Part shown: piece after piece, positions 1 to 10,972 of the stretch
How positions within the stretch are numbered: position 1 is the stretch's first letter
How the letters are laid out: every line of letters starts with the position of its first letter
Source: Saprolegnia diclina VS20
Taxonomy: Eukaryota > Oomycota > Saprolegniomycetes > Saprolegniales > Saprolegniaceae
NCBI RefSeq assembly: GCF_000281045.1
Contig: NW_008246077.1
Coordinates: 509,129 to 573,128, forward strand
Length of the DNA stretch: 64,000 nucleotides
Direction of reading: 5' to 3'
Position numbers and translations under genes: made by a program
Notes under the pieces: generated by a model
Database searches by the model: none
What the model saw: only the letters and a program-made list of their open reading frames with translations
What the model was told of the DNA's origin: nothing

Positions 1-1
1 G

Positions 2-2168
2 CAAGTGTGGCCACAAGGCGACGACCGCGGCTTCAACTTTCGGGGACATACGGGTCGCGTCTTGACAGTCGCGTGGGTCGATGACAAGACACTTGTGAGT
101 GCTGGCGAAGACCAGTCGATCCGCGCATGGGCGTACACTGACCAAGTACACGAGTTTTTTCATGCTATAGAGGCTGATCAAGTGCTATGGTCGTATCTGT
201 AGACATGTACACTTCCGCCCAAGGGCAAAGAAGACCCGGCCCCTGCTCCTGCTTCCCTCGTAACAAGCAAAAAGTCGGTCCCCAAGCAACCCAAGGCACC
301 GGCCGCCGTGACCGGTTTGCTGCCGAAAGCCGTCATCGACGTCGAAAGTGTTGCGAAAATGCTCGATCCGCCCTCAAGCGTCGCCATGATCGACGATGCC
401 CACGCGCAGTACATGGCGGTGTGTCATTCAAATCGAAGAGTTGGATGTATCTCACACAACGTGCTGCGTAGACTGGCGACTGGGAACGCGCGGCGAGACT
501 GCTAGTGCTTCACGGACACATTGGCGATGCACTCCGCCTTGTTGCCAAAGAAGGTAGTCATCGACGTACATTATGATGATGGCGCAAGAGCTCACTTGCG
601 TTTGCATCTAGGCAAGCTTAGCCCCGTCTGGCTCGCCTACGCGCCAATGGCCGGTAGCGACGTGTGGCGCGAATTTACGGGCTTGTACGCCAAGCAGCTT
701 CGCGACGCTCGCGCATTTCAAGATGCAGGTACGCTCAGAAGAGCAATCTCTCGTTCAGCCTTCATCCATTTTGCTAGCGTTACACTACACCTCGGTTGGA
801 GATGTCCACGCTGCGATCGAGTGTCTTTGTGATGGCCAGTTGTGGCGCGACGCCCTCGCCCTCGTGCACCTGCGCTGCTCGCCGTTTGATCCCGTGCGAA
901 CCGCCACGTACGAAGCTTTGGCGAGCCATTTGCAGGCAACGTACGCAGTCGACAATGCAAATGCATGTATGTATCACACATCTATATGACAGACACTCGG
1001 CCGAAGAAGCGGGGCAGGTGTACGTGCATTTGAACCAGCCGGACCAAGCTCTCGCTTGCTTTCTCAAGGCCGCGTCGCCATCGTCGTTTGATGCCGCTGC
1101 GCGTCTCCCGCTGTCCAACTCATTGGCCCTCGACTTGGCCAACCGGGCGATGGTGCTTGGGTTCGACTCGGCCGTAGCGATCCTTTTGGCGGCGCTGCCG
1201 CCCGAGTCGGACCCCACCGCGCATCTTTTTTTGGCCTTCTATCTGCGCTCAAAGTTGCCGCCATCGAGTGTGGTACCTTGCTGAAATTTCAACAATATGG
1301 ATGCCCAGAACTTGTGGTCTAGATGGTGTCGAACCAAGTGTTGGCCCACAGTCTCTTGGCCCATCGACCCGAAGGCTTGCCACCGTTGTTGACAGAGCAC
1401 TTGACTGACGGCAGTTGGTTCTGGGCCGCGCTCGATGCGCCCGGTATCGCGTTGCGCTTGCGCGACGCTGATGAAGACGAAGTGCGCGAGTCGATCGAAA
1501 AGACGTTTGGCGTCTACTTGCAGGTGCGCTTGGTTCATTTCTGTGCGGTGTTTACACCCATGTTGTAGGCGGCGCCCATCCATGGCCGTCTGTTAACGCA
1601 TCTCGTGCGCATCGGCACGGATGTTGCGCAAGGCTGCCTTGTGAGTGCGTTCGAAACGTGGAGCACAACGTTGGCGTGGCTGCTTTCCACGACCGAGGTT
1701 CGCTTTGCATGTCCACGATCTCGTCCTGATTCGAAGGCATAGGGATCCGAGCTCCTCGGCGCTTTTTGCCTCGTCTTTCCTCGCGGTGTGCAGCGCTCGC
1801 CCATTGACGATGGCGAGCTCGGTACGGAGTCCAGCGCCGCCCAAGATCTCTGGGCGCTCTTCTTCTTGTATCAGTGCATCGCTCTCGCACGCGTCGTGCG
1901 GCTCGAGGCCAACACGGACCCGCTGGCCAGTCAAGAAGCGCTACTATTTCTCATCCAGTGGATCAATAACGAGCTGCCGGTCGAGCAACTCGAAGCCCTC
2001 GGCGCCGACGTGACCCGGCTGACGCGAACTGCGTCGAACGAGCTGTCGCTGCTGTATCACCAACTCTTGGCAACGCCTGCTGGTGACAGCGCGGTTGGCG
2101 ACGACACGCTCAGTGCCAGCGACCACGACGATCCCCAAGGCTCCACACCGGACGCTGTTGACGAATAG
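2..2168 (+). CDS. GEMIN5: Gemin5-like WD40/TPR protein, 3' part
   Basis: 5'-truncated by the window edge; 584 residues are visible. Exons: 2-145, 203-418, 472-553, 612-728, 778-940, 993-1272, 1323-1523, 1569-1697, 1743-2168, with introns of 45-58 nt. It opens with a WD40 blade (FRGHTGRVLTVAWV ... SIRAWAY), a low-complexity linker, then a helical TPR-like region. The segments DWERAARLLVLHGHIGDALR, LAYAPMAGSDVWREF, YAKQLRD and RDALALVHLRCSPFDPV follow the order and spacing I remember from the Gemin5 TPR/dimerisation region. Gemin5 is the SMN-complex subunit that recognises snRNA through WD40 blades. The snRNA-binding blades would lie upstream of the window. The C-terminus is acidic and poorly conserved. 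The family call rests on recall of the pattern, not on a search; the gene structure is firm. Confidence 0.78.
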
Positions 2169-2323
2169 ACACGTCCGGCAAGTGTCGTGGTAACTTGTCC
2201 TCGAATCACGTGCAATCATGAACTAGCCCGGGCCTCTTGTGGCTATCCATGCGCGCGTGGCTGTGCACATCCATTCAGAGGTTGAAACGCTGATGGGATC
2301 TATCAACGAAGACTACATTGGGA

Positions 2324-4896
2324 TTACACTGGCGACAGATGCACGGAGGACGAGCGACGCTCGCACTCCTTCAGGATGACCGAGAGCTTCCCCGAAAGAC
2401 GCTGCAAGACGTCTCGCGTGATCTCGACAACTTGGTGGTCGTCGGCTTTGGGCATGGCGCTCACATCCTGCGTGTGCTCGACAAGACTCTCCGAGTGGTG
2501 GTCGAGGAGACCGTGGACGCGGTGGTGTCGGGCCATGTCTGAGAACGCTGCTGTCGTCGACTCGATGAGGTGCAGCTTTTTTTCTTCGCTCTTATTGCGC
2601 TTGTCGCGGATGATGACAAAATCCACGTCGTTCCAGCTCCGGACGACGCTCTTCTTTGGCGGGTTGAGCTCCGTGCCATCGTTGCCCGTATGCAGTTGGT
2701 ACCCGCAGAGCACTTCGTCGTGGACAAGTGCTCGCTTGGCCACTTGGTAGAACGAGAGCAGTTCGTCCTTCTCGCAGTAGCGCGTGTGGGCCTCCACCGA
2801 AAATGTGCACCCGACCGTGCCCAGCAGCTCGTTGAGGATCTTCTTTACTTCGCGCGACTCGGAGATCATGGCGAGCATGCACGACACGAGCTCGTTGGAC
2901 TGGATGAACTCCGAGTGCATCGAGATCGTCTTGTTGCTCGCAATCGTTTTTTGCGTTCGCGGGTCGAGGATCTCGGTGATGCAAGGGCACGACGGGGTCT
3001 TCTCGGGACTGCCTTTGTGGATCCACTTGGCGATCGAGTCGGCGACCTGCTGTGTGAAGAGCCGTTGCTTGGCCTTGCGCCGCCGCGCTGCCTGGAGCCC
3101 GCGCAGCAAGAGCACGGTCGAGAGCGAGTGCGAGTCCGAGTGCAAGATATCGGTTTCCCGCGCTTGGTCGCCGAGAATCATGACACTGGTGTACATCTCA
3201 AGCGGGAGCTGGTCGACGTGGCGCCGGATCGCCGTGTTGCCATATTGGTGGATGAGGGCAATGTTCTCGAGCGACGCCAAGTCCAGGCCGGCTTCGACGA
3301 GCAGTGCGTCACGCTCTTCGATTGGCGGGTCTTCGCAGAGCAAGTGCACTTCGGAGCCGTGCAGAGCGACTTCGTCAATGAGCTTGATCATGTCGCGAAT
3401 GTCGCGTCGCCATCCGCACATGAGAATCTTCTCGACCTCGCGCTCCGTCACGAGGAGCGGGTGGTCACGACAGGCAGGGATCTCGATCGGAGTCTCCCGC
3501 ACCTTGTACGAGTCGTTGTCTTCGGCAAGAAAGATGATCTTTTCGCCCGCCCGCATTTGGCGGCCCATGTCGGGCTTGATGACGATGTCGCCGTCACTGG
3601 TCTCGACGCCGATCGGAATTGCATCTTCAAAATAGGCTTGTAGCCGGACAAACGGTACGTTGACGCAAGTTGGCCACTCCTTGATGTAGAATTCGTTGCC
3701 TTCAAAGCCCAAGACAGCACGGAAGACTAGAAGCACTCAAGTCAAAACGACGCAAGCCTGGCACAATGCAACCTTTGGCGAGACCCGGGGAGCGCGCCGA
3801 CATGATGACGAGCCGTCCAATCACATCGTGGGACACGAGCGACTCGACCGCGCCGCCACCGACAAGCGAGATGAGCGGTTCGTTGTCAATGTCACGGACT
3901 TCAGCAACAATGTGGCCGCGTAGCTAAAGTGCAAACTCAGAAGTGCAAACTCGGAAAAACGGCGTACCGAGTCGAGGCCGAGAAGAGACAAAATGATGCG
4001 CAGCACCGCCGCGTCCGACTTGTCGGCGTCACCGACAGTAGCCATGATGACAATGCTTCGTGCCGTGTGCGCCGACACTTTTTTGAGGTCGACAATCAAG
4101 AGCGGGTTCCCAGTTCGAAAGACGACTTTGGTGCCGAGGAAATCGTCCGGGTGCATGTGCGAGTGGAGCTCGGCTTCAAGTTCCTCCTTCTCGAGTTCGG
4201 CGAGCACGACGACGACACCGCCCTTTTCGCTTTCGTTGGCGCGACACAGCTCTTTGATGAGGTAAATCGACTTGTCGGTCCAGCCCAAGAGCAGCTACAA
4301 TGTAGCTCTAGCGGATGCACACATTTGCTACGTACCGTGTGGTTTTCCTCGACGACGTTGCTTTTGCCCTTCTTGAGCGAGTCCATTTTTTCCCGGACGC
4401 TGTCGACGACAAACCCGAGAATGACGGCAAAGAAGAGAATGCCGACAATCGAGACGACCATTGCAATTGCGCGATGGTCCTACAAAAACGTCAACACGAT
4501 TTAGAGTATACCCGCTTGTACCCAGCTCACTGCCTCGCGCTGCGCACCTGGAAACGTCATGTACATCCAAGCCTCCCAGATTGCCTCAGGCACGGTTAGC
4601 TCGTGCTCCATGGCGCTGATGAGCAGGCCGATAATGATTGTAAACACTGTGCCAAAGGAAACGAGCGTGATCGTCTGGCCTCGTCGCGTCGAAATGAACG
4701 TGTCGACCTTGTACGCCACGAGTGCACTGGTCGTGTAGCTCGATTTTTTCTTGGTCTCGACCTCGACGCCTTTGGTCGGGGACTTGGTTGGCGCATCGGT
4801 GGCGACCGCGACCTTGGCCGACTCGGTCGGCGCAAAGTACTTGACGGCCTTGGACTGGAGCTTGGTGCTCACGGACGACGCCTCGCCTCGAGCCAT
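2324..4896 (-). CDS. CASTOR/POLLUX-type ion channel, copy A
   Basis: Exons (5' to 3'): 4896-4522, 4479-4336, 4294-3968, 3923-3773, 3726-2324; 799 residues. ATG at 4896 is the first ATG in frame. One membrane helix (about 77-96), a pore-like loop (IWEAWMYMTFPGAQ, about 106-119), a second helix (about 130-150, VVSIVGILFFAVILGFVV), then the family signature VREKMDSLKKGKSNVVE and two RCK-like modules (LLGWTDKSIYLIKEL; ILMCGWRRDIRDMIKLID). This layout matches the CASTOR/POLLUX/DMI1 family, nuclear-envelope cation channels used in plant symbiotic calcium signalling; in other eukaryotes the role is little known. Tandem with the next gene, same strand, 267 bp between coding regions. The last exon is one 1403-nt block where copy B has three introns. 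Location in the cell cannot be read from sequence. Confidence 0.85.
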
Positions 4897-5162
4897 CCGC
4901 GCTATGCCGCGAAACACCTACCAGAAATGTCGCCGTTTCCACTCCTCAGTCACGGCTATAATTATCAATCGGTCCCACGTCACACCCATACTGGCGCTCT
5001 CAGTCCACAACCGCCATCTCGTGCGGCTCATCAATCTGTCTTGCCATTTTTCTATCGAGCCGAGACAAGTCAGAGGCTTCAAGTTGTAAACAGAATGGTG
5101 GAAGCCACGAGCAAACGACATTTTTGCTAATGAAATGACATACATTGAACGACAACAATTGC

Positions 5163-8003
5163 TTAGGAGGCATGGAACGTTTGAATCGTATTGGGTCCCT
5201 GGGACAACCGCATTTGCTCGTGCTTGGTATGGAGGTTCGTGTAGTGCTCGAGGAGCATCTCGACATCGTCGCGAAGCGCCATTAGACGTTGGCACACCTC
5301 GGGCGTGAGCTCAATATCGCCGTCAAAGGACGGCGGCACCGGCAGGTGGGACGTGGCCTTGGAGACGAACGATCGCTGCGTTCGAACACGCGGCTCGGGC
5401 GGGTTCGCGGCGCGGACTCCAATCGGTGGTGGGGGCGCGGCCGCTTTGACGTCCCTCAAATTATTTTGACGCATCTGGTCGGTGAGCCGGTCGACGACAG
5501 CGCTCTTGACGTCCTGCGCACGCCCAATGTCGTTGGCGCCATCGATGATAACGACCAAGTCAAACTCGCTCCACTGACGCACCACTGCCTTGTCCTTTGG
5601 GTTGAGAACAATGCTGGGCTCTACCGACACGTTCGAGTCCGATTCGATGCTATTTGACGAGGGCACTACCTTTGTCGGTTTTGCGGCGCTTGGGCAAATA
5701 GCCGACGAGGAGCTCGTTCACTGCACCGAGCCGCTTGGCGAGCTGGTAGTACGAGAGGGTTTCATCCTTGGTGCAATACCGCCGGCTGTCTTGAACTGCA
5801 AATGTGTTGGACTGGGGCGATAAGAGGCGGTGGAGGATCTGCTTGACCTCGCGCGACTCGGAGATCATGGCGAGCATGCACGAGATGAGTTCGTTGGACA
5901 TGACAAAGTCCGAGTGCACGGCGATGCTGGCGTTGGCGACCACGGTTTTCTGCGTCCGCGGATCGAGAATCTCGGTGATGCACGGACACTTGTTAGTGAC
6001 GTGGCGCGCCCAGCGAGCGATCGCGTCGACGATCCGAGGGCCAAAGAGGTGCTCCTTTCGCTGCTCCTTTTTGTTTTTCTGCAAATTGCGCAACAAGAGC
6101 ACCTACAACCACTCGTTTTCGAGTATACAAACATGTGTTTCAAACGTACGGTGGCGAGCGAGTGCGAATCTGAGTTCAAAATGTCGCGCTCGCGCTGGTA
6201 GTCGCAGAGCACCATGATCGACGTGTACGCTTCGAGTGGAAGGGGCTCGAGGTACCGGCGCACGGAGGTGTTGCCGACGTGGTGCTTCAAGATGCAGTTG
6301 TCGAACGCGTCGGCGTCAATGCCGCTTTCGGCCAAAAACACAGCGCGGTCGTCGACCTAATTCGGAGCATAAATACAAAAATCATGCAAAAATATATGTA
6401 CTGAAATTTCGCTGAGCAAATGGACCTCACTGCCTTGGAGTAAATAGTTGTCGAGCAGCACGAGCATGTCTTGGATGTCGCGGCGCCACCCGCAGATAAG
6501 GATCATCTCCTTCTCGATCGTGCGCGGCGGAATCTGCGGGGTTGCGAGCGGCGGGACACTCACGGCCGGCGTCAGCGTATACGAATCGTTGTCTTCAGCG
6601 AGGACGACAATTTCGTCCGTTGCTTCGATGAGATAGTCAAAGCTCGGTTTGATGACAACCTTGCCGCTGCTCGTTTTGATGCCAATCGGCGTCGCGAGCG
6701 GAAAGCGCTGCATGAGATCGCCGAACCGCGTCCCCGCCGCGTCGGGCCACGCTTGGCAGTAAAACTCGTCCCCTTCGAACCCCAGGAGCGCCGTGTACAC
6801 TATTGTCATGTTGAAATCACTGATGTTTGTACAAATTGTCGACCCTTGGAGAGGCCAGGGGACCGAGCCGCGAGCAAAATGAGGCGCCCAATGATATCGT
6901 GGGAGACGAGAGTTTCGACAAAGGTGCCGCCAACAAGGTGCACGAGCGGCTCGTTGTCCACATCTCGGATTTCAGCCACCACATGACCTTGCAGCTATCG
7001 AAAAATCGAGTTCAAACGGGCCTTCCTTCGAAAAATGGGGAAAATTTTACCTGAAAGAGACCGCGGAGACTCAAAATGACACGAAGGCACGCGGCGTCCG
7101 ACTTGTCGGCGTCCATGGACGTGGCGAGGATCGTGATGCTGCGCGCCATTTGCGCCGACACCTTTTTCAAGTCGGCGATCACGAGCGGACTGCCCGTGCG
7201 CACGACGACCTTGGTTTGATGCAATTCGTCGAGCTCGATCTGAGACGCGAGCTCCCCTTCCATAAACTCTTTGGACGCGTCGGCGAGGATGACGATGACG
7301 CCACCGCCTTCGCTTTCGTTGGCCAAGCACAGCTGCTTGATGAGCGAGATCGACTTGTCGCTCCACCCCAAAATCAACTAGCAATCACATGGTTTCTACG
7401 TGGCATTGGCAGGTGGACGTACGCTATGGCCGGTTTCGACCACGTTGCTCCGGCCTTTCTTGAGGTCGTCCATCTTTTCGCGAATCGAGTCGACGACGAA
7501 CCCGAGGATGACGAAGAAGAAGACCATGCCGTGGATGCTAATGAGAAAGCCCGGGACCCGGAATTTCTACATGGCCGTCAGAGTCCAAATTGAAAGGGTT
7601 TATAGGTAGCTACCCATTCGTGCTGCTCGCCCTGCGCACCAGGGTCCGATATGAAGAGCCAGCACGCCCACATGGCCTGGCCAAGACCGTGCTTGATCCC
7701 GCCGTGCTGGCCTTCGACCGCCGCCGTCGTCGGCTCTGGCGTCGCGCTCTGCGTCGTATTTTCTGCTGCGACCTCAGTTGTGGACTCGCTGTGGTCGTCG
7801 GTTGGAATCAGCGACACAAAGCAGCCGCAGGTGACCGTCATGAGAAGCCCAAAGCTCACGAGCATGATAGATTGGCCGCGCTTCGTCGAGAGAAAGGTGT
7901 CGATGATGTAGAGACAGCGCGCCGTCGCATAGCGCAGCTTGGCCACTTGCGCCTCCATCCGCAACACAATTCGTTTCGCCCGAAACGAACTCGACCCATG
8001 CAT
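5163..8003 (-). CDS. CASTOR/POLLUX-type ion channel, copy B
   Basis: Exons: 8003-7614, 7566-7423, 7377-7051, 6994-6844, 6799-6402, 6356-6150, 6102-5670, 5620-5163; 835 residues, ATG at 8003. Paralogue of copy A: exons 2, 3 and 4 are exactly the same length in both (144, 327, 151 nt). First helix about 46-64, then a Ser/Thr/Glu-rich loop of about 40 residues absent from copy A, pore loop AMWACWLFISDPGAQ (about 110-124), second helix, VVDSIREKMDDLKKGRSN, RCK-like modules (LILGWSDKSISLIKQL; ILICGWRRDIQDMLVLLD) and a conserved block PCITEILDPRTQKTVVAN. The last join (5670 to 5620) removes 49 nt containing an in-frame stop and restores the frame matching copy A. It is longer than copy A because of the extra loop and a Pro/Ala-rich tail region. 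Confidence 0.85.
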
Positions 8004-8298
8004 CCACCACTATCTATCCGCACGGATTCCTATCTATCCAACGATCCCTCTAACTATCCATGGCAACGCAACCGCGACAACGACTGCAATATATTGCTTT
8101 TGCCACTTGAAGTAATCCTGCGGAATGCACCTCGATCGTTTGACAAACGATCTACACAGCTATCCACTCTGCATTCCCACACGAACGCCACACCCATCCA
8201 TGTATCCAACTATCCAACTATTCAACTATCCGGCTGTCTACATGTGATTGATCGGACGCATGGACACGATATATCGCAAGTGTCGTAATGTCTAAGGT
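8004..8298. promoter_or_regulatory. Upstream region of channel copy B with TATCC repeats
   Basis: No gene seen. About seven copies of TATCC, often as CTATCCAAC or CTATCTATCC, lie between 8015 and 8232. On the strand of the downstream gene (minus) they read GGATAG/TTGGATAG. The placement just upstream of the channel ATG suggests a regulatory cluster or simple-repeat drift; function is inference only. Confidence 0.3.
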
Positions 8299-9000
8299 TC
8301 ATACGAGTACGTAGTGCAGCACGATGGGCACGACGATGGCGGCGATGATGAGGAGGACGACAGTTCCGATGAGGCATTTTTTCTGCATGTGCGCACGCTG
8401 CACCTGTCGCGTGACTTCGGCTTCGTCGACGATCGCGCCAATCTCGAGCTTGATCTCTTCGGTTTGGTTGCGGATCTGCGTGATCATGCCGGTCTGCGCC
8501 TTGACCATCGTCTCGACCGCAATGAACGCTCGATTGACTTGGACCGCGTCCTCGGCCACCTCGAGCGCCATGTCGCGGTCTTCTTTGGCCTTTTGGAGGT
8601 CGTCCGTCGAGATGCAAGCGGTCTTGATCAAGTCTAGGAAAAAGATTATATAACATGCCTCGTAACACGCAATACCATATTCAATGACGGCTTCGTGGCG
8701 ACGCGCGTAGATGCGTTCGACGTCCTGGAGCTGCTTGACGGCGTCAATGTAGCTCTTCCGGAGGTCCTTGAGCTTGGTCTTATCGGCCGTCTTGCGGCGC
8801 TTCTCGGCGTCGAGAAACGTTGCGAGCTGGCGCGCCGTGGCTTTCGTGTCGGCCATCGCCGACCCCGTCTTCTCGAGGAACGTGGCCTCGGTGCCCGCGC
8901 CTTCGAGCGAGCACTCAGCCGAGATGGCGCTCAGCGCGCTCTGCATGCGCGCGACGGCGGCTTGCGCCTCGTCCAGCGTGTAGATCGCACCCTCGTCCAT
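8299..9000 (-). CDS. Syntaxin-like SNARE, tail-anchored
   Basis: Exons 9000-8676 and 8633-8299 (42-nt intron); 219 residues. Predicted helical throughout. The C-terminal half has a SNARE-like heptad region (DMALEVAEDAVQVNRAFIAV ... TMVKAQTGMITQIRNQTEEI) in which the Q of KAQTGM sits where Qa-SNAREs have the central zero-layer glutamine, followed by a basic HMQKK stretch and a single C-terminal membrane anchor (LIGTVVLLIIAAIVVPIVL). This is the layout of a syntaxin: cytosolic SNARE motif with a tail anchor, acting in membrane fusion. The N-terminal half could be an Habc-like bundle but is diverged. Without the intron the reading would insert a hydrophobic stretch; the spliced form joins EAVIEY to DLIKTA. 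Which compartment it serves cannot be told. Confidence 0.7.
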   Translation of the reverse strand: MDEGAIYTLDEAQAAVARMQSALSAISAECSLEGAGTEATFLEKTGSAMADTKATARQLATFLDAEKRRKTADKTKLKDLRKSYIDAVKQLQDVERIYARRHEAVIEYGIACYEACYIIFFLDLIKTACISTDDLQKAKEDRDMALEVAEDAVQVNRAFIAVETMVKAQTGMITQIRNQTEEIKLEIGAIVDEAEVTRQVQRAHMQKKCLIGTVVLLIIAAIVVPIVLHYVLV

Positions 9001-9485
9001 GACCGACGATAATATGGAGGTATAAATAGCACCACGTTGCCATGTCGAACCTCTGACGTGGCACGTTGTCCGAAGGTTCCGCGTCGGAGGCGTTGCAAAG
9101 ATGCACCTTTCGACTACAGCGATTGCATAAGCCGATTCGGCGCTGCACCGTTGTCGGCCGTCTCGGAAGTAGCGAGATGCCATGGGAAGTACTTGCAACT
9201 AGCGGCAGGTCACGGTGCCACGTAGAGTAGAGTGTTGAACCGACCGGTTTGGCTTTGCGTTTGTCTCTGGGAACGACATCGAGAAGGACCGACGTAGCCG
9301 GAGCTCTGCAAGTAGGGCCTAGGATGGCGCAGCCGATCGGCGCATTCGTCCGCAGTCCTCGCCATCTCAAGAGCATCCTCTGTTGATATGGCGGCGACCG
9401 AGTAAACCCAATGCATCAACCAGAGTCCCGCGTTCAGTAGGTTAAAGAGACTGGAGAACTGAGAGGGGAGACTCTCGTTGCAGGG
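9001..9485. other. Intergenic, nothing convincing
   Basis: No ORF with coding character, RNA gene or repeat was recognised between the syntaxin-like ATG and the end of the tubulin ligase gene. It must hold the promoter of the former and the 3' end of the latter. Confidence 0.5.
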
Positions 9486-10972
9486 TTAGTCTTCGTGGAA
9501 GGTCATGGACGCCGACGCGCCCCACTTGTCGTCGTAGACCTTTTCGAACGCCGGGTACGACTTGTTGGTGTCCGGCGCCGCCGTAAAGAACTGGTCCGTG
9601 ACAATGTCGACCATGCCCTCGACGAGCGTCTGGATGAGCGGCTGGAGGCGGTTGCCCGTCTGCTTGAAATCCGGGCCAGGGTTGACCTCGAGAAGCCACA
9701 CTTGGTAGTCTTCGTCAATGAGAAAGTCGACGCCGTAGACCTCAAAGCAGTTGGGGAGCGGCTGAAAGACGGAGAACTCGCCGCGGTACGCATCAAAGAC
9801 CTCGCCCGTGATCGCGCCAATATCGGCCAGCATATTGGTCGTGATCGTCTTGGCTTCGACCGCCGAGATGCCTTGGTCGTCCATGAGGATCGCTTCCATG
9901 TCTTCGAGGAGGAGGACGCAGTCGGCTTCGACAAAGTTGGGGTGGTCCTGCTGCTGGAACGTGTTGGTGATGTGCGAGAGCTTGTTGTCCGTGTTGGCCG
10001 GGTTGTACGCGTCGAGGGACGTGAGGAGAAGGACGTTTTGGTACACAAACACCTGGAGACACCCGACCGCGACCACGTACACGCGGACCTAGAGCATAAG
10101 AGCCTTGAGCACGAGAATATGTATCGACGCATAGTAGTACGTGGAATTTGCGCTTCTTGAGGAGAAGCGGCCGCTGGACGTACGCCTGAACGACCCATTC
10201 TAGTCGATATCAGTTGAGACACTAGTAGTATTGATATCGACTGGATACCGCGAATGTCGGTCCACTCGGTGATGATGGCCTTGAACTTGGCGTACGTGTC
10301 AAAGACGTTGACCTCCGCGCCCTACACAAGCACCAAATGAGACTATCCAACTATCCAACGATGCATCAATGGATAGGACATACCTTGTTGGACGCACTGG
10401 GCTTCATGATCCACGTGCCAGTCTCGGCCTTGTCCTCGAAGAGCTGCTTGACCTCCCACAGGCACGACTCGAGGCGGTTCCGGAAGCTCACGCCGAGCTC
10501 AGCCAAGCTGTTGTCAAAGGCATCCCAGAGGTCGACAACGAGCGTCTCGGGGAGCGCGCGGCTAAGTCGGCAATTCGGGTGCTTGCGGATGTACTTGGAG
10601 AGAAACATGGAGAGCTGCGCCTTGCGCGAGAGGCCCTTGCGCACACAGTACGAGTTGGCGACCACTTGGCCTTGCAGCACGTTCTTCCAGTCGAGGTTTT
10701 CGTATTCGTCCCACTAGCATGCAATATTTGAGTATATCGAGAGACGCACAGAAGAGGCGGTGTACGAGGAGGTCGGGCGTGCGCGGGTCCGTCGGCAGCG
10801 TCATCACGTCCCAGAACCGGTCGTGCTTGGCAAACGCGCCAAGGACGAGCGGCCGAAGGTAGTTGCAGGGTACGTTGACACGCACGAGCACGCGCTTCTC
10901 GGTGGTCGTAGGCGCGTAGTAGGTGTACGCGAGCGCACTCGCTTGCTCGTCCAGGAACCAGTAGTCGGCCAT
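9486..10972 (-). CDS. TTL: Tubulin--tyrosine ligase (TTL family)
   Basis: Exons: 10972-10766, 10713-10384, 10321-10249, 10199-10141, 10088-9486; 423 residues, close to the size of animal TTL. ATP-grasp type fold: WIMKPSASNKGAEV (nucleotide-binding strand and loop, compare WIAKSS..GKG in TTL), VVQAYVQRPLLLKKRKFHVR (substrate/ATP region ending in the R-rich strand), LTSLDAYNP, LSHITNTFQQQ (the family's conserved HLTN-like motif), and CFEVYGVDFLIDEDYQVWLL followed by EVNPGPDF (Mg-binding acidic and Asn residues). These are hallmarks of enzymes adding Tyr, Glu or Gly to tubulin tails. The N-terminal half includes YCVRKGLSRKAQLSMFL. Exact amino acid specificity is not readable; the short single-domain length favours TTL over the larger TTLLs. 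Intron 3 contains a strong inverted repeat. Confidence 0.85.
10202..10242. repeat. 11-bp inverted repeat inside an intron
   Basis: Perfect arms AGTCGATATCA (10202-10212) and TGATATCGACT (10232-10242) with a 19-nt loop occupy most of the 49-nt intron 10200-10248 of the TTL gene. The arms end within a few nucleotides of both splice sites. Confidence 0.85.

Noticed and set aside
2570..3643. 357-residue plus-strand frame
   Set aside because: Antisense to the last exon of channel copy A.
4896..4917. Start of channel copy A at 4917
   Set aside because: That codon is GTG; nuclear genes start with ATG, and the first in-frame ATG is 4896. The same reasoning moved several other starts.
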